Assembly (NCBI GenBank): GCA_001414485.1
Contig: LLEY01000002.1
Coordinates: 620,001-684,000 of the forward strand
Reading direction: 5' to 3'
DNA from: Calycina herbarum
Lineage: Eukaryota > Ascomycota > Leotiomycetes > Helotiales > Pezizellaceae
DNA: 64,000 nucleotides
Of the stretch, positions 21,315 to 32,352 are shown piece by piece. The position numbers and the translations under genes were made by a program. The notes below the pieces were generated by a model that was not told the origin of the DNA, did not search any database, and saw nothing but the letters and a program-made list of their open reading frames with translations. Positions within the stretch are counted from its first letter, which is position 1. The number at the start of each line of letters is the position of its first letter.

Positions 21315-21382
21315 GGCCAGGTGGTAGAGTGGTTAATACGACAGCCTGCTAAGCTGTTTCCCTCGGGAGCGCAAGTTCGAAT
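21315..21382 (+). pseudogene. tRNA-Ser(GCU)-like sequence truncated in the T arm
   Basis: The sequence folds as a class II tRNA. It has an A-box-like TGGTAGAGTGG with a three-pair D stem and a perfect 5 bp anticodon stem ACAGC/GCTGT around the loop CTGCTAA (anticodon GCT). A 4 bp variable arm TCCC-TC-GGGA and the 5' T stem plus T loop GCAAGTTCGAAT follow. After TTCGAAT the expected CTTGC and acceptor strand are missing, and GTAAGTCC follows instead. The molecule cannot mature. It may be a nuclear copy of an organellar tRNA gene cut at the T loop, or the tRNA-like head of a SINE. Confidence 0.6.
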
Positions 21383-22640
21383 GTAAGTCCATCGATTGAT
21401 ATTATATGATTATTATAGGAGTCTGAAGCTAATTATTGGTAGCTTGTCCTGGTCGATATTCTATTTCTTTTGTTTTGTTTTTCTGGCATAGTAGAAATGC
21501 CTCGCTAGGAACTGAGAACCTGAGGAAGAGTTTGGGCGGGAGATGGTTGGAAGGGCTTCTTCGTTTGCTTCTTAACAATGCCTCTGCCACAACAAGAACC
21601 CGCGGGCGGAAGTCGAAGACTCAAATATGGTTACAGAAAGGTGAAATGGTTAGTATATATTTGGTTTGTGTATAATAATCGAGTTAAAATAGACTTGTAT
21701 ATATTTAATTGTTTTGTAAGGTTTGTCTTTAATATATAATTCTATTACTATTTGGCTTATAGAAAGTCTAGTGTATATTTCAGTGAATCAGTGTATATTT
21801 TGTCGGTTTCAGTAGGATTTAGCTGTGCATCTTTAGAATTTTCCTCTCTTGAGCTGAAAATTATATAATATATTATTTTAGTATTATATATTCTATATAC
21901 GAAAGTACACGCTAATTCTCTATATCTAGAATATATATTCTATAAAAGTACTAATATATATAAGCTATATAGTATCTTAGGTTTAAGTTATATAACTTAA
22001 GTTTTTTATATATCAAATATAATAGTAATTATTCCTATAAAGTAATAGCTTCTAGGCTCTTATTAGATACTATACCTATTGGTAAGTACTGATTCGGTCC
22101 GCCAACTCCGGTTTAGTCCGAGACACGTGATGCTTGATAAATCAATTTAATCTGAGTAGATATATATTGATTTAGATCCTGTATTTATATTCCAGTGAAG
22201 AAGCTCTTGAATTTCAAATCAAGTTATCTCCTAGGTGGCAAAAAAGAAGTGAGTCTTATGACTCGGAGTTAGACCTATTAGGTTTCGGCTTTTGCCCTCA
22301 ATTACTGGTTGGAGATTCTGTACCACCACTTCTCACCGGGGCCACATGAAATCTTACTACCAATGTCGAGATTTAATTCTTTAGACCTGCTCTGTTGGAA
22401 ACATCGCGGTGATCGGAATGACCATACGCCACGACGCCAGCTTTTAAAGCACTCTGGTCTCCCAAACCCCTTCGAGCCTTTCCCATCTGGCAGCAGCTGG
22501 CTGCGGGGTATTTACCTGCCGATAAGGCTGTCGAGGGGTCGATTTCATTCAAGGTTCATGTTTGGTCAAACCAGAGCCTTCAAGAAAAGGACTCTAGCAA
22601 TTTGAATTATCTCTTTAATTGCCGACAAGTATTCTCGCCT
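21383..22640. other. Gap with AT-rich, TpA-rich block (about 21690-22080)
   Basis: The central 400 bp is dominated by TATA/TTATA words and short AT palindromes with almost no CpG. No coding frame or end repeats were seen. The last 300 bp is the presumed promoter and leader of the NACHT gene. Confidence 0.45.
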
Positions 22641-22648
22641 TCTTAATC

Positions 22649-25600
22649 ATGGATCCCATGTCCTGTGTTGCCATCGCAGGCGCCCTTGTCCAATTCCTCG
22701 ATTTCGGAACCAAGTTGACGAAAGAAGCATATGCTCTTTACAACGATGGCGAATCGGTGATTCGCCAAAAGGCGGCTATGCAAACAAACGATCTCCAAGA
22801 TTTCATTGCCAAATTCGACCAGACTCTTCAAAAAGAAGCACAGGAAAAGAAACTTTCGGAGGATGAAGAAGCTCTTTATTCACTTTGTTTGGAGTGCAAG
22901 AAAATTGCTGATACCCTCTCGGCAAAATTGGACACATTGAATGTGAAAGAGAAGAATCGGGTTTGGAAAAGTTTGGGTACTGCTTTGTCGAATGTCTGGT
23001 CGAAGAAAGATATTCTGAAGATGGAGGAGGATCTTCAAAAGTACAGACAGGCTATTGATACTCGGATGCTTAGTATAACAAGGTGAGTTCACTCCTCCAA
23101 GTTCCCGAGCTTGATCATTCAAAATTCTGATGTACCTCTAGGAATGCTGTAACTGCCATGGCCTCCCAGCAGTCGGCAAAGTTTAATTCTCTGGACCAGG
23201 AAACAAAACAAATCATCGCCGGTCTTACAGAACTCAAGTTTTCAATCGAGGCTGATCAGAAGTTGCAGAGAAGGGCCCTTGCTCGACTTCTCAGTCGTCA
23301 AGAAGTTGTGGTGCAGCTGAATAGTACCAGGACAGTTATTACTATTCACGATACCAAAGCAAGCACGGACTCGATGAACGACCAAGCCATTCTCCAAGCA
23401 TGCGATTACAGCAAGTCAGAAGAGACTTTATTACGAAATTCTACCTCTTCCACAATTATCGATAGCCTGTGCTTCTCGTCAATCACACAACGTCTTGATG
23501 AGGTAACAGAAGCTCACTATGACACCTTTCAGTGGATATTCCAGCATCCGTACGAGGATGTTCAGGGGAGGCAGTGGGATGACTTCGTTGAGTGGCTTGA
23601 ATCAGGTGATGGCCTCTACTGGATCAATGGAAAAGCTGGTTCTGGAAAATCCACACTTTTGAAACTTGTTGCTGGCCATCCAATGACAAAGAAACATCTC
23701 TCGGCTTGGAAAGGAGACCACGAGTTGTTTACTGCTAGTTTCTTTTTCTGGAATAGTGGAACTATGCTCCAGCGCTCTCAGGAAGGAATGCTTCGTTCTC
23801 TGTTGTATGATATCCTATCGAGGTTGCCGCAACTTACCCCGTGTTTATTTCCTGCACAGTGGGCGGATATGTATTTTCAGAGGACAGCAAACCCAGATAG
23901 CAAACCAGTAAGTACCTATATTTTCCATCGCAATTCATCAAATGGGCTCGGTGTTAACGAACAATAGCGTTGTTCCTTGAATTTGTCAAACTTAATGGAA
24001 GCATTCGAGAAGCTTTTAGGACAGACTGAAATCCCAATGAGGCTCTGTTTATTTGTTGATGGTTTGGACGAATATTCGGGACTTGGCTCGCAAATCGCAC
24101 GACTTTTCCACAGAGCCGCCAAAGCACCCCAAGTAAAAGTTTGTGTTAGTAGTCGACCCCATCTGGTCTTCAAGGAGAGCTTCGAAGAACAGCCTCAGTT
24201 GAGACTAGAAGATCTTACGAAAGGCGACATTAGGAATTACGTCCTTGACATGCTTGAGAATAATGAATTGATGCAACGCAGAATATGCAGGGAGCAAAAA
24301 CAGATGAGAGATCTGGTAGATGAGATTGTTCAAAGTGCAAGTGGGGTATTCCTCTGGGTCAAAATTGTCGTTAAAGAGCTCCTACGAGGCCTTGAAAACC
24401 ATGACCATCTTTCACACCTGCAAAAGCGATTGAGGTTGTTGCCTACGGATCTCGAAGAGTTATATGAACATATGGTTTTCGCGGTTGATCGAGTGTACAG
24501 AATTGAGGCTTCGAGGTTTTATCAAATCATTGGGGCTACGTCGGAACAGGTTGATGATTGGAGTCCAGCTCTACCCCTTACAATCTTTCATTTGTATCTC
24601 GCTGAAGAATCGGAAGAGGATTTTGACCTAGTTTACAAAGCTAAGCCAGGGTTCTTCTCGCAGAATACAATTTTGAATGGAATTGGAGACACTGACCTGC
24701 GGCTTAGAAGCCGATGCGGAGGACTTCTTGAAACCCAATTCGGCAAATCGAGCTTGAAGGAAATCCAACCGGAGATGCCGGTTTCCTACATTCATCGGAC
24801 GGTCCGAGACTACCTCGACAGCACCGGTATAAGACACGTCCTCTCAGATCAAACTGGTGGTCTCTCAGCTGGATCGTTCAACCCCAACATCGCGTTAATG
24901 CGAGCATACCTATTGCGTCTTAAAACGACCGACATGATACTGGCCAATGCTGCCGCGGCTAAAGATTTAATGGACGCATTCATCACACATGCTCGACGAG
25001 CGGAGTCAGATTTATGCGAGTCGGATAATGGACTTCTCGATGAGTTCTTCTACTTCTCAACCGGGTGGCTTGAAACCGTCTTCTCGGATGCTCACCAAGT
25101 AAAGGAAAGAGCGACTGAAATCCTCGGCAAAGACCCAGCTACATTCGCCATCAAAACAGGACTATGTCACTACCTTCAAGCCCAACTATCCGACGACCTC
25201 GTCAAGATAGACCGAGAAATGTTAAATCGAGCCATGTGTCCTCCTGCACGAAAACACTACTTCGTGAAGAAAGAAGTTATCAACCTCCTCCTCGAGTCCG
25301 GCGCAGATCTGAATGAACGACCACAAGGAGTCTCCGAAGAAAGAGCGGAGAATCAAAGCCCCTGGCAAAACGCCATCACATACCTCGCAGTAAAATTTGA
25401 AATCATTCCCGAGCACCAGAGACGCGTCCTGTTGATGCGCTGGTTTGGGATTTTGAAGTTACTTGTTCAAAGTGGAGCTAAACCCAACACCCTCTGTGCT
25501 GGACCAATTATGAGCTCCCGCGACGAAGCGTCGGGTGACAGATCATATAAGGAAACAACGAAGACTCCCAAAGACGTGGTAAAAAGCTTGTATAAAGACC

Positions 25601-25830
25601 ATCCAAGAGAACTGGCCATCCTTATAAAATCACTTGATGGTACAGGTGCCAATCTCCCTATTGAGGATGAAATTGGAAGAGATATGAAAAGGGAGGGGGA
25701 AATGGGGAAACTTCTGAAGCGGGTTGGGAGTGAAAGTGAGACTCCACATCTTGTTGCTGCTAAAAATTTGGAGCATTGGGTTGAAAAAGAGAAGACTTCG
25801 AAAGCGGATGAGGAGAAGAAGGGATTGTAA
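22649..25830 (+). CDS. NACHT-domain NLR-like (STAND) protein
   Basis: Three exons (22649-23082, 23142-23907, 23968-25830) give 1020 residues. The N-terminus (MDPMSCVAIAGALVQFLDFG...) matches the helical death-fold-like domain common on fungal STAND proteins. A helical linker is followed by the NTPase: Walker A GKAGSGKST at about 308-316 and Walker B LFVDGLDE with Asp 431. A SRPH sensor motif and FLWVKIVVKEL are typical of fungal NACHT proteins. The C-terminal ~500 residues are helical with no obvious WD40 or ankyrin repeats, like the DUF7791-type tail. Family members are linked to non-self recognition and regulated cell death in fungi; the ligand is unknown. The gene is intact and lies between two copies of a duplicated BTB gene pair. 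Confidence 0.92.
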
Positions 25831-26053
25831 AGTGAAGATTCTGGGAAATCTAGGAGTAGGATGTTTTATAGGGCTAAAGGATTGTTTACGGGAAAGAAGA
25901 CAAAGTGGGTAGGTTAGAAGAATATGTGTTTTGAAAACTGGTATAAACTCGAAATACCTTGCACACCATGGAAGGCCTACCCACTTTTATAAGTGGCATC
26001 TTGAGTATTAAACTTACAAACAAAACAAATTACTATTTGCTGAGTTGAAAATA

Positions 26054-26452
26054 GTTAGTCGGGGCTGTGTTCATTAGAAGTGATTTGTTGTGCATCAAAA
26101 CCCAAGGTGAATACAGCATTTTCTTTGAATTGTAGGTCCGCCTCACATTCAAATTCCATCTGAATCGCGCCTACAACCTTACCTTTCACGACGGCCTCAT
26201 CGAGGTTAAGCAAGAGAGCTACGGCCGAGCCTCATCCCTCATCTTTCAACTGGTTCTACCCAGGATTAAAGACGCTCTTCGTCTCAAAGAGTCGTCCTTT
26301 TCAGGCCACGATACTCCACGACGCGCATCATCAACTCCGCGACTCCAAACCAGGTCTTCGAAATCGACTGTCGGCGCGTCTAATACAGGCAGATCCATCT
26401 TTCTTCCACTTATCGAAACTATCGATTGCACAATCTAGAGGTCAAAAACGAG
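26054..26452 (-). pseudogene. Fragment of the BTB-linked divergent gene, copy 2
   Basis: Minus-strand protein-like sequence. Its 5' part reads DFEDLVWSRGVDDARR, and its 3' part (VVGAIQMEFECEADLQF) runs on to ITSNEHSPD and a stop at 26054-26056. The two parts are in different frames. It is head-to-head with the intact BTB gene, whose ATG is at 26467. It shares blocks with 15840-16110. The family is unknown. An undetected short intron could explain one frame change. Confidence 0.45.
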
Positions 26453-26466
26453 CCTCGGTCTCAACC

Positions 26467-27277
26467 ATGGCAGATAAAAGGGTTTATCGCACTGCTGGCG
26501 AGTAGGTCAAAACTTGTTCTCTTTCTGCCCTTATGAACCTGCTGATGAAGATCACTATATAGATTGTTTCAAAACACCGATTATGTAAAGATCTACGTTG
26601 GTCCAGAGCGAGTAATGTGGACTCTAAATGAGGAGCTCCTGTGCGATAGAATCGACTACTTCCGTGCTGCCTTTCGGGGTGGTGGTAGTGGCTTCAAAGA
26701 AGGAATCGAAAAATCAATTCATCTTGTGGAGGACGACCCTGCAGCTTTCAAGATCTTGGTGGACTGGCTACACGAAGAAAAAATATCCTCCCCTGGATGT
26801 GGTCCTTTCCAATCGCGCCCTTCAAGCACAAAACTCGCTTCGAACAAAAAACCCACATTAGAAACGAGACTCGATAACCAAATACTATGGGAAGTCACCA
26901 AGGCCTACGTTCTGGCAGATAAGCTCGGTTGCGGTCTTCTCGGGGTGGCCATTATGAAATTCCTTTTCAAACCAGAAAGAGACCCACCCTTTGGTCTCTT
27001 GTCAACACCCGAGTTATTGCAATTTGTTTTTGATAATACAAGCACGGACTCCGATTTGCGAAAAGTAGTTATCACCTTTGCAATGTGGTGTTTCTTCAAT
27101 ATGAAGGACTGTGACTTTAGCATAATCGCTCTCAAGTCGGATCGTTTGGAGTTCAATCAGGGCTATTTGAAAGCTCTCGAGGAACACATTATCGGCGAAA
27201 ATTGTGACTTCTTATGCTGCAAAGTGCACAATCTGGAGAAATTCAAGGAAATTCATGGCAAAGAAGGTGGTTCATAA
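26467..27277 (+). CDS. BTB/POZ domain protein, copy 2 (intact)
   Basis: Two exons (26467-26501 and 26563-27277) give 249 residues. A phase-2 intron follows MADKRVYRTAGE with donor GTAGGT and acceptor TATAG. The BTB fold covers about residues 13-85: NTDYVKIYVGPE, FRAAFRGGGSGFKEG and DPAAFKILVDWLHEE. A helical C-terminal region follows (VLADKLGC, LLQFVFDNTS), ending in the family motif CCKVHNLEKF. BTB proteins of this size in fungi are often presumed Cullin-3 adaptors, but no partner domain is visible here. This is the only one of three local copies with an unbroken frame. Confidence 0.88.
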
Positions 27278-27432
27278 GCTTATCTCAACTCTTCGCGAAA
27301 GACCCCAAAAGTCATTCATCATTTGTCCCTAAAACTCCAGAGTGCATTTTTGAATGGTGCTTTAAAGAGAGCCTAAGGCATTACCCACCAGGAGGCTTAA
27401 GTATTCGTGGCGGAGATCAATATTTGATTTCT

Positions 27433-27474
27433 ATTGTACTAGTAGTGTGATTCTCCTAGATAATCTAGTACAAT
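27433..27474. repeat. 10 bp perfect inverted repeat
   Basis: ATTGTACTAG at 27433-27442 pairs with CTAGTACAAT at 27465-27474 across a 22 nt loop. It lies 155 bp downstream of the BTB stop codon. It could be a 3' end hairpin or chance. Confidence 0.5.
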
Positions 27475-27479
27475 GCTTC

Positions 27480-28960
27480 CATAGACCGCTACGATTCGTG
27501 ACCAGCATTCCTCACCCATTCGTAGATCCATCTAGAATTTTCACCACCTAATATCTATCCACATCATCTGCACCTTCGGTTTTAAGCCTTATCATTCCAC
27601 TGGTATGAACTCTTCCTTTTCCTTTATATCTTCGGTCATGTTTGCCCTGATTGTACACGAAGGTTGTCAAGTTGCTTGCCCGCTTTGAACTCTTCTTGAG
27701 AGAATGAGATAGTGTATACCAACTCAAGGTTGCATTTTGTGCAAAGCCACGCTTAGAGCTAGGTCAAGCCAGGCAATACAGGAAGTGAAGATTAACCAGT
27801 GGCAGAAACAGGAATGGGGCACCTTACCTGCCTAAGCGAACCCTCCTCTTCCAAATCTTAGTTGAAGGAAGGATTGCTACATCGCATATTCTCCCGCAAA
27901 ACCTTAATTTGCCTACCTTTTCATTGTAGCTAATATACTGCAATTATTTTTAGCTGTGGTATATTATAGACGTTGTAACAATCGGTTTTCGAGGTAGCCT
28001 GGTTTGCCTCTATAATTTGAAATCGAGTTACTATTTCATACTTGTAAATAGGAACTCCTAGCATCTCCTCCTATGAATGACAAATGATGAATGGCTTACT
28101 AGCATTATACGAGACTTCCGGTGTATCTGAGCACTCTATTATTATAATGCACCGTAGAACTTCCAGGGGTGAAATGTTTATAGTAGTACGCCTAAAGAAG
28201 AGAAGTTGGAGGACCATATTTAGAGAAAAACTAGATCTACTATTTGCTAAAATTAAACGAGACTTGAAAAATCAGCGATTCAAAACAACCAAGAGAGAGG
28301 AATTTGGGATTTCTGTGGTATTTGCTGCTTTTGAGAGAGGGAAAGATGGTGCAAAAGCTATATGAAAGAATAAAAAGGGAGGTAATGCTTTGGGGTCAGA
28401 CTTGGGCACCGTTACTTTTATATCAATATATTATCGATAATCAGCTCTCGATATTAATCAATACTTTTTTGCTCTTATACGATTAGCGTGATATATCGTT
28501 AGTAAAAAAGAGGCGATTATCGATATATATCGGCTTTTTTAAGCTAGGGGCTCTACATAGTAAATAGAAATCACATAATATAATTTACTCCTTTTTTCTA
28601 AAAGCTAATTTTCTTTTATATAAATGCTATATCTATAAATCTTGATTAATTGCTTTAAGAGAGCTAAACACGTACTTATATTATAGTATTATATTAATAA
28701 AAAGCATGTGACTTTGCTTAAAGTCAAGCTTATAGATTCTATTGGCTATCGGCACGGATTTACTATTTGACGATCATATGACTTGATATATATTTTTGAA
28801 ATAACGACCAGAGCAAGCGTCTTTCCGACCACGGAAGCCAAAAGGGAGCGAGACCCATCCACGGCCAGCAGCGTTTCTTCCTACCGCCCCCTCAACGAGT
28901 GGGTATCCCCAGATTGCTTTGCCTATTTATGACGGTGAACTTTACTGATCTAGATTGCAT
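27480..28960. other. Gap with AT-rich block (about 28390-28790)
   Basis: The right half is AT-rich and TpA-rich with several ATCGAT/TATCGATA words. No gene was recognised. The final 100 bp is the upstream flank of BTB copy 3 and does not clearly contain the divergent-gene fragment seen by the other copies. Confidence 0.4.
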
Positions 28961-28974
28961 TATGGCTGTCTTCA

Positions 28975-29700
28975 AACACCAGACTATGTGAAGGTCTACG
29001 TAGGCCCCGAGCGAAAGTTGTAGATTCTCAACAAGGAAATCTTATGCGACCGCGTTGATTACTTTCGAGCAGCTTTTCGGAGTGGTGATGGGGATGGTGG
29101 CTTCTAAGAGGGGATCGAAAAGTCGATATAACTAGTTGAGGATGACGAGGGGTTTGAATATTTGGTGGATTGGTTGTACGCGGGTCGTCTATTCTGCGTG
29201 AAATGCTTCGGCTCCGCTACGTCTGCGTCTGTGTCTCGTAATAAAACCGGGTTTATCTGGAATATGTCGAACTTCATCGAAGCATCCATTTTGGCGGAAA
29301 AAGTGGGTTGTTTTCATCTCAGAGACGAACTTACTTATCAATATAACCATGCCCAGCGGTGGTATTTTTCAGGCCCGGATTCTCCATTGCCAGATTTACT
29401 ACAGCTCACTTACAACAATACGGTCCAAGAATCACCAGTTCGTAGGACGGTTCTTCACTTCGCAACCCGACTTTCTTCTCCGATCGTGCCAAAGACTTTG
29501 CCGTACAGGCTTTCTCGTCAAACTGCCAGGAGTTCACAAATGAATACCTGATGGCCATTGACCGACATATGGTGGCCACTACATCATGTCAATTTGCGCA
29601 CTGCAAGGTCCATGCCTTAGACCGTCATATGGATATCCACGATTACATAGAGGATGGTGACTATGTAGAATCGCCAGGTTGCAAAAGGTTCTTGATCTGA
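28975..29700 (+). pseudogene. BTB/POZ domain protein, copy 3 (stops and frameshift)
   Basis: Homologous to 26563-27277. The BTB core PDYVKVYVGPERKL is followed by TAG where both other copies have TGG. Further stops replace the K of GGFKEG and fall in the SIHLVE motif. The middle (VDWLYAGRLFCVKC, ILAEKVGCFHLRDEL) stays open. A frameshift near 29510 then leads to the C-terminus (YLMAIDRHM, CKVHALDRH), with TGA at 29698-29700. The shared CxxC-like cysteines after the BTB domain (FCVKC) match copy 1 (WCAQC), so copies 1 and 3 are closer to each other here than to copy 2. Confidence 0.85.
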
Positions 29701-30485
29701 GACAAAAATACTGCCAAAACATTTTCTGGTGGAACCTCCTAGAGGTTTACGAAACGAGAATTGAGAGATAGAAGATCTACTACGAATAAAAGAAGTCTTA
29801 CAACACCTTGCAATGTACCTGTCATGTGTATAGAAGTTCTCTTTCTACTATTTTCTCAAGCTCCAAGTTCTGTTTCATGAGAACCTGTCACACAAAAGAT
29901 AAGCCTCCTGGATCTCATTGTTTTGACCTCACCTTACTCCTTATCGGTTCCGCAGGTCTCAAAAACCTGTACTCGTTATCCCAAAATCAAGAAATACATT
30001 TCCTAAAAGAGAGAAAGTGGGACAAATGCCGACCTCTGACTTGGGTCAGACAAAATGGGAAAAGGGGGCAGCCAACCGAGAATAGCCTCAGAATTACCCT
30101 CCAGCAATATATACATCACCTCCGCAATGCCTCTCCACAACTGGTAATAGAAGCAGAAATTCAAGACCAACTTAACAGGCTTATTGTGGTGCCGTCAGTG
30201 GACATCTACGTATTCATTAGGTACAGGAGTTACACATTCGAAAAGAGCGTCTTCTCAGAGAGGTGGCATTAGGGTAGTAAGTCCATAAGATATAAATCAG
30301 CAAGAGGAGCCAAGACCATAAATCATAGGTGATAACTAACTCGTACAACTAAATTCCATTCTCAAGGATCCTTTAGATATCTACAACCCAATCATCATTA
30401 CTTCACAAATATATACATCCATGTCCCGCATACTCTCATCTCATGCCCCTAAATAAGAAAACCCATCCACTCCCTGCCCATCACC
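29701..30485. other. Gap without supported genes
   Basis: A 154-codon ORF (29808-30272) has no recognisable motif and no splice context; I do not call it. The right end is the presumed AA9 3' UTR. Confidence 0.35.
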
Positions 30486-31276
30486 CTAACCACTCCACAC
30501 CTTAGGCCCCGGCATCGTATACGTAGTCGGCACCGGATAATAAATATTAATCATCAAACCCGGATCCGTCGCCTTATAAGCACCCGGAAACGCAACAAGC
30601 GGCCCAGGAGTCCCACTGCCACCATTAGTAACAGTGATCTGGGCACAAGAAATGTAGAACTGTGCTCCGTTGGCTCCAGATGCCGAGTGCAGACCGATGT
30701 GTTCGATGCGGAAGAGGTAGTCGCCTGATGGGGTGGCGGGGGGGATTGTGAACTCTGCTTTTGTGAGGCCTGTGGAGGGGGTGTCAGTTGGACCCGAAGT
30801 GGAAGAAAGGGAGGAGTGACCGAGAGAGGAGAGATATCAAAAACATCAGTAAGGAAAGGGCAAAACAAACCATTACTAGGCCAAGTCAAACTACTCCCAA
30901 AATTCGGCCCCTGTTCAAAAATCTTGAACCAAACACTCCCACTCCCATCCCAATCCGCAGCCGTCTTCCCAGCTGGAGCCTTAGCCATATAAGCCATCAA
31001 AGGGCCCGGATGATAGATATCCGGCGCAGCCGTAAACCCAACCTTACTCCCCGCAGCTACACTCTGAATTCCCGAAGCTTGTTTCGTTGCGCCTCCAACA
31101 TTACATCTGATATCGACCTTCGAGACGTCGGTCACGGGCCCGTTGGATTGGTAGTTCGTCCATTGACGGACGTATTTCCATTCCGGGGTGCTGGCCCCAG
31201 CAGCGATGAGGGAGGGGAATGTATAATGCGCACTGGCGGAAGCCGCGAGGGCGAGGAGGGTTGTGAGATGGAGCAT
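30486..31276 (-). CDS. AA9 lytic polysaccharide monooxygenase (first copy)
   Basis: Two exons (31276-30871 and 30769-30486) give 229 residues. The intron has a GTTTGT donor and a CACAG acceptor. The signal peptide [16 protein letters not shown] is followed by HYTFPSL, giving the copper-binding N-terminal histidine. The second histidine is in [12 protein letters not shown], and the axial tyrosine in [10 protein letters not shown]. The chain ends MPGPKVWSG, the usual AA9 end, with no CBM1. The enzyme oxidatively cleaves cellulose or hemicellulose outside the cell using bound copper and an electron donor. TATAAG lies on the minus strand at 31357-31352, about 80 bp upstream of the start codon. 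Confidence 0.95.
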
Positions 31277-31454
31277 TGTGGCTTGCGGAGAGAGTGGTGA
31301 TGAGAGTGGTGAAAGAGACGGTATCGTGAGAAACAGACGCAGCGATGATATCTTATACTCCCGCCCAAAATCCCGGATGTCGAAAGCCGTCACCATGGCA
31401 CACTCCCAATCCCGATACTATCGATAACAGCCATATTGCATTTATCCCCATCAG

Positions 31455-31917
31455 TCAACTCTCGACCATTCCAAGACTTCTGCTTCCCCAAACAACGAGT
31501 CGCGATAGGATGTCCCCCTTGCACTCAAACCCAGATTCCCCACAACCCCACACATTTCCCCCGGATTTAGATCTCGAATCAATCAATTCCTCAACCAGGT
31601 GATCGAAAACTGTGAGGCGTGCGGCGAATGCGGAAAGGTCGTAATTTATTTGTACTGTGGCTAATTATCTCAAGGCCCTTCTCCCGCTTAATTGCAATTA
31701 TCCAGCCTTGCTGACCAGGTGTCGTTTGAGAGGTGGCAACGTCATGAAATGTGATTTCGATCGTGATTGGAAGATGAGAGATAATTGACGGCCGAAGGGA
31801 GTCTATTGGAGGGTTGTTAGAGAAAATGTTGGCATATGGTGTACTAACCTCGTTCAAAAGCGGAATGTAAGTTTCCATTTTGCTACCCTGCACTGACAAG
31901 ACATGCTCGGATCGCAT
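31455..31917 (-). pseudogene. Small unrecognised gene with one apparent frameshift
   Basis: The minus strand reads as protein in two adjoining frames. The first (from ATG 31917 or 31878) contains PITIEITFHDVAT and QQGWIIAIKREKGLEIISHS. The second picks up within a few bases as QINYDLSAFAARLTVFDHLV and ends at TGA 31455-31457. The join near 31645 needs a 1 nt shift, or an intron I cannot place. The mixed strand-and-helix pattern looks coding, but no family was recognised. It lies just upstream of, and in the same orientation as, the AA9 gene. Confidence 0.35.
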
Positions 31918-31929
31918 GAATATAATCAG

Positions 31930-32352
31930 TAATTCATTATGCGGTTTATGAACTTTCTTAGAATTGAGCTTCTAGCTTTATTCAAAACGTCGCAAAATCT
32001 CCGATATGCTAAGAAAATATGAGGTGCGACAACTTCAAAAATGACCCAATTAGGTATTTTAGAAACTATTGCGGCCGAAGCATATACACACAACAAAGAT
32101 CGAAACAGGAAACAATGATGCGCATTGGTCTTGCTAATATACGAACAAAGACTCGTTCTCGTCGGTGTTGGGTCTCGCCAACCCAGACCGTCAAAGAAAA
32201 AAGTTGGACAAAGAAAAAAGGAATGCCATCGAAGGAAAGAATCGAGCCCGAGGTTTCTAGCAAGAAAATAATTTTAATAGCATTCTTACCCTCAATTACT
32301 GCTCCTTTCGTGATGAAGTGACACTTCCCCAAAGCCCCAAAACCCTTCTGAA
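31930..32352. other. Non-coding gap
   Basis: Upstream region of the coiled-coil gene; no feature recognised. Confidence 0.4.

Noticed and set aside
29808..30272. 154-codon plus-strand ORF
   Set aside because: No motif, no signal peptide, no splice context and atypical composition; probably chance.
30788..31300. 170-codon plus-strand ORF
   Set aside because: Antisense to the AA9 gene, whose histidine-brace motifs are unambiguous.
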